The position numbers were made by a program, and so were the translations under genes. Below are positions 1 through 7,771 of a DNA stretch of 64,000 nucleotides, in pieces. The notes under the pieces were generated by a model. It saw only the letters and a program-made list of their open reading frames with translations, made no database searches and was not told the origin of the DNA. Source of the DNA: Chitinophaga pinensis (GTDB lineage Bacteria > Bacteroidota > Bacteroidia > Chitinophagales > Chitinophagaceae); assembly GCF_007896845.1 (NCBI RefSeq), contig NZ_VOHS01000017.1:58669-122668 (forward strand), in the 5' to 3' direction. The number at the start of each line of letters is the position of its first letter. Position 1 is the stretch's first letter.

Positions 1-578
1 GCCACCATGTCTCCGTATTCATTAAATGAATAACGATTATAAACTGGTCTTTCATCTTTCTTTCCACGTGCTCTTTCCCTGAGGTATTTTATCAGATTTT
101 CTTTATTGGATTTGATCCTTGACATTGTACCGTCAAGGTATTTATCCAATTGTTCTTCAAATGTCGGTATCGTGTACGATTCAGATGGCGCATAATAGTA
201 AGCAGCTAACTCTTTCAGGACACTTCTTCCTTCACCGGCAAAATATTCTGGTACGAGCAGCACAACATCCCCTTTCCTTACAGTGGCTTTCAATTCTCCC
301 AGTACGAAATCCAGACCAAGGCCCGCATGCAATGACATGTTCACTACTGGTAAGTGGAAGGAATCCTCTACAGATTTGCTATTTACACCAAATGCTACGT
401 TTGATCCTCCGGCGAGCAACAATCGCGGACCGGAAATACTATCCAGCCTTTTATGCTTTTCCACGATACTGCCTATAAAGTTTTCCTTCTCAAATTCAGG
501 TACTCTGGTGGCGCACCCTATAACTATAGCTAATAGCAGGGAGGAGAAAAATATTACTTTAATAAGAAATGTTCTCAT
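1..578 (-). CDS. Lipoprotein partner of MBOAT acyltransferase, partial (runs off left edge)
   Basis: An open minus-strand frame starts at the ATG at 578 and continues past position 1 (192 codons visible, no stop). The N-terminus is a basic-hydrophobic signal ending in a lipobox (AIVIGC), so the protein is probably a lipoprotein. After it comes a GGSNVAFG stretch resembling block I of SGNH-type hydrolases, then VVNMSLHAGLGLDF. The start lies one base after the stop of the MBOAT gene, so the two are translationally linked. MBOAT proteins that O-acetylate surface polymers usually sit next to an AlgJ/AlgX/SGNH-like periplasmic protein, and this one fits that place. The family assignment is inferred; the catalytic end is outside the window. 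Confidence 0.7.
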   Translation of the reverse strand, partial: MRTFLIKVIFFSSLLLAIVIGCATRVPEFEKENFIGSIVEKHKRLDSISGPRLLLAGGSNVAFGVNSKSVEDSFHLPVVNMSLHAGLGLDFVLGELKATVRKGDVVLLVPEYFAGEGRSVLKELAAYYYAPSESYTIPTFEEQLDKYLDGTMSRIKSNKENLIKYLRERARGKKDERPVYNRYSFNEYGDMV

Positions 579-579
579 G

Positions 580-2013
580 TTAAAATTGGAAGTATATGAA
601 TTGCTGATTTTTCTCGTGAAGAGCAATCATTGTAAGGATTAATAATAGATAAAAGCTCCATCTTGCAGGGGTCGGTATTCTGATGCCAATTTTTGCAATA
701 GCATATGGCGATTCCCTTCCCAGCCATTCGATCACAAGGAAGATGGCAATGATAGCAAAAGTGGTTACAGGGAAAATATCCGGCTTATGGAATAATGTGG
801 TACACATGCGCGAGATGTATCTAAACGCATGCGAAAGGTTATCAGCTCTGAAAAAGATCCATGCAAATACTACCTGTGCAAATGTGAAAATCATTGCAAA
901 TAACTCTCTGAATGTAGGCAGCATTCTTCCTTCTGCTACTATTTCCATATTACTCCTGTTTCTGTTTGACAGCAGCAGAGGCAGGAAATAAATTGCATTC
1001 AAACCTCCCCAGACAATAAACGTCCAGTTAGCACCATGCCAGAATCCACTTAACAGAAATATGATGAAAGTGTTTATTATCGCCCTGTTCCGGCCTTTAC
1101 GGCTCCCCCCCAGAGGAATATATACATAGTCTTTAAACCAGGAAGACAAAGAGATATGCCATCTTCTCCAGAACTCGGCAATATCACGGGAGAAGTATGG
1201 ATAAGAGAAATTCTTCAGTAACTCAAATCCGAATAAGCGGGCGGTACCCAGTGCGATATCAGAGTAACCCGAAAAGTCTCCATAGATCTGGAATGCGAAT
1301 AAAACAGCACCAATGACAAGCGTACTACCATTCACTGTATCAGAAGATGCAAAAATCAGATTAGCAAATTTTGCACATCCGTCAGCCAGTACGATCTTTT
1401 TAAATAAACCCCACAAGATCTGCCTCAGACCGTCTACCGCCTTATTAAGCTCAAACTCTCTCGGCGCCTGCACCTGTGGTAACAGATGGGTAGCCCTTTC
1501 GATTGGTCCGGCCACCAGCAGTGGAAAGAAACTTACAAACAAGGCGTAATCAACAAAGTTTTTTGTAGGCGTTGTCCTGTCCTTATAGATATCGATGACA
1601 TAAGACAATCCATGAAACGTATAAAATGATATACCAACGGGCAGAATAATTTTAAGCGTCCAGATATCAGGATGAAATCCTGCGCTGGTTAACAGTTCGG
1701 CAAAAGACTCTGCAAAGAAGTTATAATACTTAAAGAAAAACAGAAAGCCCAGGTTAATGGATATGCTGATAAATAACCATGTCTTCTTTTTCGCCGGAGT
1801 CGCTGCCTCATGTATCCTTATCCCTGTATAATAATCCAGCAGAATGGAGAAAGTGAGCAGAAATAAGAACCGGTAATCCCAGAGTCCGTAAAACAGGTAG
1901 CTTGCAAGCAGGAGCACTATATTTTGTATCCTGAAGTGGCGATTGGCAATAAACCAATACAGCATAAACACTATAGGCAGGAATAAGGCAAACCCGAAAG
2001 AGTTAAATAACAT
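580..2013 (-). CDS. MBOAT family O-acyltransferase (AlgI-like)
   Basis: This 477-aa multi-pass membrane protein belongs to the membrane-bound O-acyltransferase family, whose AlgI branch moves acetyl groups across the membrane onto exported polysaccharide. It has about ten or more hydrophobic segments. The family signatures are clear: FWRRWHIS with a conserved His near residue 286, YIPLGGSRKG near 300, and the catalytic His near residue 326 in SGFWHGANW. Length is normal for the family. The start gives a typical MLFNSFGFALFLP N-terminus. It is first in a unit with the lipoprotein gene one base downstream. The acceptor polymer cannot be told from the sequence. Confidence 0.93.
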   Translation of the reverse strand: MLFNSFGFALFLPIVFMLYWFIANRHFRIQNIVLLLASYLFYGLWDYRFLFLLTFSILLDYYTGIRIHEAATPAKKKTWLFISISINLGFLFFFKYYNFFAESFAELLTSAGFHPDIWTLKIILPVGISFYTFHGLSYVIDIYKDRTTPTKNFVDYALFVSFFPLLVAGPIERATHLLPQVQAPREFELNKAVDGLRQILWGLFKKIVLADGCAKFANLIFASSDTVNGSTLVIGAVLFAFQIYGDFSGYSDIALGTARLFGFELLKNFSYPYFSRDIAEFWRRWHISLSSWFKDYVYIPLGGSRKGRNRAIINTFIIFLLSGFWHGANWTFIVWGGLNAIYFLPLLLSNRNRSNMEIVAEGRMLPTFRELFAMIFTFAQVVFAWIFFRADNLSHAFRYISRMCTTLFHKPDIFPVTTFAIIAIFLVIEWLGRESPYAIAKIGIRIPTPARWSFYLLLILTMIALHEKNQQFIYFQF

Positions 2014-2043
2014 CTGATGTAATGTTCTTTATAAATGAAGGGG

Positions 2044-2051
2044 CAAAGATA
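2044..2051 (-). promoter_or_regulatory. -7 element of the MBOAT promoter
   Basis: On the minus strand the sequence is TATCTTTG, an exact match to the Bacteroidota TAnnTTTG -7 element, about 30 nt upstream of the MBOAT ATG. No convincing -33 TTTG box was seen at the usual spacing. Confidence 0.5.
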
Positions 2052-2149
2052 TATAATCCAGACAAATAACGCCTTTTTAACCCCGGGCGTCTGGGCCTAA
2101 AACACCTGATAATTAACATTATATACATATACAACATCCGATCTTTCTG

Positions 2150-2181
2150 CAAAAAAAAAGCAGCATCCGGATAGATGCTGC
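2150..2181 (-). terminator. Rho-independent terminator after the phytase gene
   Basis: An 8-bp stem GCAGCATC/GATGCTGC (2160-2167 with 2174-2181) is followed on the minus strand by a run of nine T. It lies about 25 bp beyond the phytase stop codon. Confidence 0.8.
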
Positions 2182-2206
2182 CTTATTACTATTGTATTTC
2201 CCCTGT

Positions 2207-3259
2207 CTATTTTTCTTTGATCTTCGCTTGTATATCTTCCCAGGAATAATAATGAAATACCTTTCCATTGCTCATGGCTACAAACATTCCCTTCGGGAAT
2301 TTACTTCCCAGTGGAACAGCTGTTACTTCAGAACCATCGCTCTCCAGTGTGGATACCGGCGCTTCTCCGATCAGTTTATGTTCATTCGCTACACCATTCT
2401 CCCCTTCTCTTCTGTAGATCATAAATGAATTATTCTGCTGATTGGATACCAGTATATATCCTGTTGAGTCGGATGTCGGGTAAATGGAAATACCCTCATG
2501 ATCAGAAACGAACCCTTCTTTGGCAAATAAGGCCAGTTCTTTATTATCCCATTTCGCCGGATCGGCCAGGTACTTACGTACACCCACCGTCTCATCAGAA
2601 TAATAAACATACCCCAGCTTGTTATCTACCGCAATAGATTCTATTTCCTTTTTACCGCTGTATGTACCAAACTTCCTGACCAGACGGCCTTTTACCACAC
2701 CATTTTCATCCACCAGCCGGTATTGCCAGAGGTATCCTTCAGCAGGACCACTCTTGCGGCCAACGATAGCGAAAATAGCAGCATCTTCCGGACGGGTATA
2801 CATCGCTATCCCCATCGGAGCGCGTTCTTTTTCACCCTGAAACACCGGAATACCTCCACCATCAACAGGCGTCAGATCAGGCAGACGGAATATGCGGATC
2901 GTATTTGTTTCTCGTTCTGTCAGTACGGCAATATCTACCGGCTGACCATTTAATTTGAAGCCGTAAGCGATGTCCACATTGTTAGGGCGTTTTAAACCCA
3001 ATACTTTGTTGACAATTTTTCCCTCAAGATCAAAGGCATATAATCCACCATCACTATTCTTGTCTGTGCCGATGATGAGGCTTTTCAATGTATCTGCTTT
3101 ATTGATCCAGATGGCAGGATCGTCTGTATCATGGCCAGTTTCCTCTGTAACCACTGCTGGCTTGATACCATCCTGTCTGACAACAGTTTTTGTTGAATTC
3201 ATCTGGCAGGCGCCAAATATTACGAGACCGCTTAGAGGCGCCAATATTTTTTTTAACAT
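2207..3259 (-). CDS. Beta-propeller phytase (3-phytase family), lipoprotein
   Basis: The 350-aa product matches the beta-propeller phytase family, Ca-dependent enzymes that remove phosphate from myo-inositol hexakisphosphate. The family landmarks are DTDDPAIWIN near residue 45, GTDKNSDGGLYAFDLEGK, KRPNNVDIAYGF, and DHEGISIY towards the C-terminus, which supply Asp/Glu calcium and phosphate ligands. The N-terminus is a signal peptide with lipobox FGAC, so it is probably anchored in the outer membrane. It starts 29 bp after the stop of a TonB-dependent receptor on the same strand. That pairing suggests surface capture of phytate or a related phosphorylated substrate with import of a product. 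Confidence 0.92.
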   Translation of the reverse strand: MLKKILAPLSGLVIFGACQMNSTKTVVRQDGIKPAVVTEETGHDTDDPAIWINKADTLKSLIIGTDKNSDGGLYAFDLEGKIVNKVLGLKRPNNVDIAYGFKLNGQPVDIAVLTERETNTIRIFRLPDLTPVDGGGIPVFQGEKERAPMGIAMYTRPEDAAIFAIVGRKSGPAEGYLWQYRLVDENGVVKGRLVRKFGTYSGKKEIESIAVDNKLGYVYYSDETVGVRKYLADPAKWDNKELALFAKEGFVSDHEGISIYPTSDSTGYILVSNQQNNSFMIYRREGENGVANEHKLIGEAPVSTLESDGSEVTAVPLGSKFPKGMFVAMSNGKVFHYYSWEDIQAKIKEK

Positions 3260-3288
3260 GTATCTTATCTATTTAAGGAAACAACAAA

Positions 3289-6105
3289 CTACAAGTCGAA
3301 CTTCACGCCGAAGTTGTATCTCGGACGATAGTATTCTGCCTGCATGGTCCTGGAAGAAATACCCTGATAGTAGCGCAGTGGCTGGTTGGTCAGGTTGTTT
3401 GCTTCACCGAATACTCTTAATGTCTTAGTCAGTTTGAAAGAAGCATTCAGGTCCAGAAAGAATTGTTTATCATAAAAACGATCGTCGAAATCATCACCAC
3501 CCAGTTCATCGAGGTAAGAAGCGGTATAGTTACCGGACAGTCTTGCTGTGAAACGAGGGTTTTCGTAAGACAGGGATGCATTGAACATGTGAGGAGCAGT
3601 ACCCGGTAAAGATACATTGTCACGTTTGTCGCCATCCGCATTATAGATACCGTCTGCTTTAGATTTGGTATAAGTGTAGTTTACATACACACCGAAACCC
3701 TTCAGGAAGCCCGGCAGGAAATCCAGCTGACGTTGTAATGCTACTTCAAAACCATATACTCTTACATTATCACCATTACGTGCCTGTTTGTACACCCATT
3801 CTTCACCTGCAGGGATTGGGTTGGTAGCTACGTCTTTGTAATCAGCTGCAAATTTCTCAGTGGTATAAGCATTATCTCTATAAGTGTAGATAAAGTCGCT
3901 GATGCTCTTATAGAACAGACCACCTGACAGGATACCTACTGATTTGAAATACTGTTCAGCCATCAGGTCAAAGTTCCATGCGTAAGCTGCTTTCAGGGAT
4001 GGGTTACCTGCGCTCAGTTCTGCGTCATCCGCAACACTGCTTACATAAGGAGCAATATCATAGTAGTTGGGACGAGCGATAGAAGTTGTTGCTGCTGCAC
4101 GTAATACGAGGTCACTGTTTACATTGTATTTGAATGTAACACCCGGCAGGACGTTGGTATAGCTATTAGTTACTTTACGTTGTCCTTCCAGATCTTCTTC
4201 TTCTGCAACCACATTACCTTCGTAATTGATGTGTGTATTTTCAACACGTACACCTGCGATTACAGACAGTTTGCTGGTCAGGTCCTGATCCCAGCGGATA
4301 TAACCGGCAGAGATTCTTTCTTTTGCGTTGAAGTTTACCGCGAGGTATTCAGCAGGATTATCGTTCTTCTCAAATTTAGATGCGTCATCCAGACGTTGTG
4401 CACCGAGGAAGGTATTTACTACGAAAGTACCCGGTACATATTTTTCACCAGCCTGATAACCTTTACCGCTGATTTTGATGTTTGAAATCTCCGCGAGGTT
4501 ACCGAATTCGGTAGTTGGCTCATATTCGAAGAAGTTATTAACTCTTTCTTTATCCTTCAGACGCAGGCGTGTACCTACACGCAGACGGCCTTTCTGACCC
4601 GGTACCACACTCAGAGGGAAACGCAGGTTCAGTTTGAATCCGTATTCGTTCTCTTTTGTAAAGTCGTGGTTTTCTGTCAGGGATTTGAATCCGAAATCTT
4701 CGTCTCTCAGGGATGGCGCAGTCGCCAGAGGGAAACGCGGATTGCTGACGTCCAGACTTACCGGACCGTCATCCGCGCGATATTCGATATAACGCTCATT
4801 AGGTCTGTCTTCGCTTGCTCTTGAATAGCTGGCTGACCAGTCCAGATCTACTTTGCTACCCAGCAGGTGTTCACCACGCACGGAATAGTTCTGTACACGC
4901 TGGTCTTCCAGACGGCGGCTTTTGTTACGACCGTTATCGATACCACCTTTGGTTTCGCGACGTACGGAACCAACATAACCGGTGATGGCGTCATTTGCAT
5001 CATATTCAGGTTCGATATCAGTTAAACGCAGGCGGTAACGGTTTTCCCTGTCATCACGCCAGTTGTACATTGCAGAAGCGTAGATGGTGTTTTTGGCATT
5101 GATCTTATAATCTAATGCTGCGGATGCACTTCTACGGATACGTTGTACATTGTATTTACGTACTTCTGATTCGGAAACGAAGACATTACCGAAGTCATCT
5201 TTACTCCATGTAGCCTCCATATCATCGGAACCATAGTCATTATTATTATAAGAAGCACTTACTACAGCACCCAGTTTGTTATTGAAGAAACGGTTAGCGA
5301 CTACCAGTCCGCCGGTATATAGCGCTTTACCACGGATAGGGTTTACGCCACCGGAAGCAGTTGCCGATACACGCAGGCCATTTGGAGCGGCACGGGTTAC
5401 AAGGTTCACTGAACCACCGATTGCGTCAGCATCCATATCAGGCGTCAGTGTCTTATTTACTTCGATGGTCTGTACCATATCGGAAGGGATCAGGTCCATC
5501 TGTACACGGCGGTTGTCTCCTTCAGCAGAAGGGATACGGTCACCGTTCAGGGTAACTGAGTTCAGTTCAGGCGCCAGACCACGGATGATGATATTACGGG
5601 CTTCACCCTGATCATTCTGCATAGTAATACCGGGAATACGCTTGATCGCATCACCTACGTTTGCATCCGGGAAACGACCGATCTGGTCAGCAGATACGAT
5701 ATTGGTAATATTAGGATTGTTGCGCTGCTGGTTGAGGGCTTTCGCCTGACCACGGAGACGGTCTCCGATCACCAGTACTTCTTTACCGGCAATACCGCCG
5801 GCTTCGAGTTTCAGTTGCAGGTCTGTTGTTTTTCCGGAGGCAACAGTCACTTCCTGTGTGAATGTCTGATAACCGATATAGGTTACTTCCAGTGTATAGG
5901 TACCGGCAGGTACACCAAGGAATTCGAATTTACCCTGCTGGTTGGAAACAGTGTAATGATTACCCGGTTTTAATTTCAGTGTCGCACCAGGCAGGGATAA
6001 GTGCTGGTTCTTATCGACGATGTTACCGGTCACCAGGCCGGCTGTCTGTCCGAAGCATAAAATGCTCATCCAGGAGAAAAGAATGGTGAATAGAAATTTT
6101 TGCAT
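3289..6105 (-). CDS. TonB-dependent receptor, probably phytate-linked
   Basis: A 938-aa outer-membrane receptor. Residues 1-20 are a signal peptide. Residues 23-105 form a carboxypeptidase-regulatory-like beta domain (LVTGNIVDKN to GYQTFTQEV), common in Bacteroidota receptors. The plug domain follows (FPDANVGDAIKRIPGI; NIIIRGL; DMDADAIGGSVNLVT near 225). The rest is the beta-barrel, ending in an aromatic/hydrophobic C-terminus (NFGVKFDL). No SusD-like partner is present; the next gene is the phytase. This is the stand-alone FecA-like receptor layout rather than a SusCD locus. Substrate is inferred from the neighbour only. Confidence 0.93.
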   Translation of the reverse strand: MQKFLFTILFSWMSILCFGQTAGLVTGNIVDKNQHLSLPGATLKLKPGNHYTVSNQQGKFEFLGVPAGTYTLEVTYIGYQTFTQEVTVASGKTTDLQLKLEAGGIAGKEVLVIGDRLRGQAKALNQQRNNPNITNIVSADQIGRFPDANVGDAIKRIPGITMQNDQGEARNIIIRGLAPELNSVTLNGDRIPSAEGDNRRVQMDLIPSDMVQTIEVNKTLTPDMDADAIGGSVNLVTRAAPNGLRVSATASGGVNPIRGKALYTGGLVVANRFFNNKLGAVVSASYNNNDYGSDDMEATWSKDDFGNVFVSESEVRKYNVQRIRRSASAALDYKINAKNTIYASAMYNWRDDRENRYRLRLTDIEPEYDANDAITGYVGSVRRETKGGIDNGRNKSRRLEDQRVQNYSVRGEHLLGSKVDLDWSASYSRASEDRPNERYIEYRADDGPVSLDVSNPRFPLATAPSLRDEDFGFKSLTENHDFTKENEYGFKLNLRFPLSVVPGQKGRLRVGTRLRLKDKERVNNFFEYEPTTEFGNLAEISNIKISGKGYQAGEKYVPGTFVVNTFLGAQRLDDASKFEKNDNPAEYLAVNFNAKERISAGYIRWDQDLTSKLSVIAGVRVENTHINYEGNVVAEEEDLEGQRKVTNSYTNVLPGVTFKYNVNSDLVLRAAATTSIARPNYYDIAPYVSSVADDAELSAGNPSLKAAYAWNFDLMAEQYFKSVGILSGGLFYKSISDFIYTYRDNAYTTEKFAADYKDVATNPIPAGEEWVYKQARNGDNVRVYGFEVALQRQLDFLPGFLKGFGVYVNYTYTKSKADGIYNADGDKRDNVSLPGTAPHMFNASLSYENPRFTARLSGNYTASYLDELGGDDFDDRFYDKQFFLDLNASFKLTKTLRVFGEANNLTNQPLRYYQGISSRTMQAEYYRPRYNFGVKFDL

Positions 6106-6330
6106 ATCGGTAGTGAGTTAATCCGTTTACTTCCGCAAAGGTGCATTTGAGCATTGCTGAAGCCAAATTAAGGGGGTATACAAAAAGGATACACCGTTAC
6201 AAACCCCGTGAACAAGCAGGCAACAAGCGAAACAAAACACACGCAACTGAATGATTATCAATATACAGATACGTAACAAAATGTCAGTTAAGAAAATATT
6301 ACCGCAACATTAAGGGAATGTTAACAGGTG

Positions 6331-6548
6331 GATATGCTACGGTTTCAGATGGTGTTGCGGACTGGGCCCGTTAAGTACATTATGTTACTGTAGTTGAGGG
6401 CTGGGGATTGGGGGGCTGATTGAGCTTTAGCTGGATGCAGGGGACGGGCTAAGGTCCGCTTTACCATCTGAAAGCCTCCGCTGTGTTACTGGGTTGCTTT
6501 GGACTTTTAGGGGAAATGCGTAAAGTGAGTGATTAACGACTTTTGGGG
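6331..6548. repeat. Direct tandem repeat, copy 1 (about 219 bp)
   Basis: This stretch is repeated almost base for base immediately downstream at 6549-6770. Each copy begins near a tat/tgctgcGGTTTCAGATGGT block and ends in GACTTTTGGGGG. Within the copy, 6339-6361 and 6454-6479 are imperfect inverted repeats of each other (GGTTTCAGATGGT against ACCATCTGAAAGCC, and GCGGAC against GTCCGC), so each unit can fold into a long hairpin of about 140 nt. No ORF is visible inside. Confidence 0.9.
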
Positions 6549-6770
6549 GATTATGCTGCGGTTTCAGATGGTGGCGCGGACTGGGGCCCGTTAAGTGCAT
6601 GGATGTTACTGTCGTTGAGGGCTGGGGATTGGGGGGCTGATTGAGCTTTAGCTGGATGCAGGGGACGAGCTAAGGTCCGCTTTACCATCTGAAAGCCTCC
6701 GCTGTGTTACTGGGTTGCTTTGGACTTTTAGGGGAAATGCGTAAAGTGAGTGATTAACGACTTTTGGGGG
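6549..6770. repeat. Direct tandem repeat, copy 2
   Basis: Second copy of the 219-bp unit, differing from the first by a few substitutions and a 2-nt length change. It has the same pair of inverted arms. Its right edge contains the last codons and stop of the small gene at 6754-6933, so the repeat boundary lies inside that reading frame. Confidence 0.9.
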
Positions 6771-6933
6771 AGATTGATTTGGGAAGTCCGACGCGGTTTA
6801 AGAGCTTTTTGGCAATATTGGCTTTCTTTTCAAAAAAGGGATGTCCCTCGAAGGATGGTAATGTAGGATCTACGGTGATCAATGGCTTGATACCGATATG
6901 ATTAAAATCCGCTTTTCTTGATTTATTTGCCAT
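6754..6933 (-). CDS. Small hypothetical protein (59 aa)
   Basis: The ATG at 6933 gives MANKSRKADFNHIGIKPLI and so on; two codons upstream there is only a GTG. It is hydrophilic and has no recognised domain. A TATCTTTG -7 element lies five bases before the ATG, which supports this start and suggests a near-leaderless transcript. It lies 70 bp downstream of the DUF6934 gene on the same strand, so the two may act together. Its final six codons lie in the 219-bp repeat, so the C-terminus may have been replaced by the repeat. Function unknown. Confidence 0.5.
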   Translation of the reverse strand: MANKSRKADFNHIGIKPLITVDPTLPSFEGHPFFEKKANIAKKLLNRVGLPKSISPKSR

Positions 6934-6938
6934 ATACA

Positions 6939-6946
6939 CAAAGATA
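6939..6946 (-). promoter_or_regulatory. -7 element five bases before a start codon
   Basis: The minus strand reads TATCTTTG (TAnnTTTG), then five bases, then ATG of the small gene. If used, transcription would begin at or next to the start codon. Confidence 0.4.
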
Positions 6947-7003
6947 ATTCATTTTAAGCTTTCACTAAGCCACAACCTAACTCACTAATAATCAATAATA
7001 TTA

Positions 7004-7450
7004 TTACTTTTTGCGTTCACCTAAGAATGCCTGATAATTTATACCTCGCTTGAAGGGAGCCCATTGATCATCTTCCATTAAACCATAGACTTTAAATAAA
7101 GGTTCTATCCGTTCCCAGTACTTGTTTAAATTCATTTGATATAATCTTGTGCGAGCGTTACTAGTTCCTTGAATAACAATAAGAGAATCAGGAAATACAT
7201 TCGTAAAATCATAGATGATTGCTCCTACGGTCCCCATGATTATATCAACGTCTTTGTTATCACTTACGACAGTGTCTGATATATCTCCACTTTCTATATC
7301 AAAATCTCCAAAACCAAAATTATAAACCTGTTTTCCAATAAGATTAAATTTCGCAATCTTTTGTATTGCGCCCTGGGGACCATTACTTATAAAATGGTAA
7401 GCCATAAAACTTGTGTCACTTGTGTAATGGTATTTATCCAGACCAAACAT
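7004..7450 (-). CDS. DUF6934 family protein
   Basis: The core KYHYTSDTSFMAYHFIS, GPQGAIQKI, YDFTNVFPDSLIVIQGTSNARTRLYQMNLNKYW and GINYQAF matches the Bacteroidota family DUF6934, as far as can be judged by eye. The start at 7450 (MFGLDKYHY) fits that family; an upstream extension to 7528 would add an unlikely Cys-rich segment. Length is about 148 aa, usual for the family. Function is not established. The family often sits beside a small basic ORF, as here, which raises but does not prove a two-gene module. Confidence 0.65.
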   Translation of the reverse strand: MFGLDKYHYTSDTSFMAYHFISNGPQGAIQKIAKFNLIGKQVYNFGFGDFDIESGDISDTVVSDNKDVDIIMGTVGAIIYDFTNVFPDSLIVIQGTSNARTRLYQMNLNKYWERIEPLFKVYGLMEDDQWAPFKRGINYQAFLGERKK

Positions 7451-7577
7451 AGATCGCAATATACGAGCAAAACCCTTCTTAATAATTAAATAACAACATT
7501 TTACGCATATACAAAACAACCCAATCAAAATGACAAATAATGTTGCATCACGATACCTGTATATAAAGAGGCTTTAA

Positions 7578-7640
7578 ATAATAGTCATTCTACGTTAGTG
7601 CTACGTTTTAAACGTAGCACTAACGTAGAACGACTATTAT
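7578..7640. repeat. 63-bp near-perfect palindrome, dispersed repeat type A
   Basis: The sequence is symmetric about position 7609 with a single mismatch (7587 against 7631), giving 31-bp arms. The arms contain TACGTTAGTGCTACGTTT. The same core TACGTTA-TGCTACG occurs in the palindrome at 56506-56588, and the flank CAGACTATACTAA is shared with it as well. It lies between two minus-strand genes, upstream of DUF6934 and downstream of the TPR regulator, where it could act as a terminator or a REP-like element. Confidence 0.9.
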
Positions 7641-7771
7641 CAGACTATACTAAAGCGATGCTATCTTATTATTATTAACCAGACAACAATAATTCCCCCT
7701 GAGAGAAGGAATAGTGCATTATCAAAATTGACCATATCAAATATTCAATTGACACAGTCAGGCATAATGGC

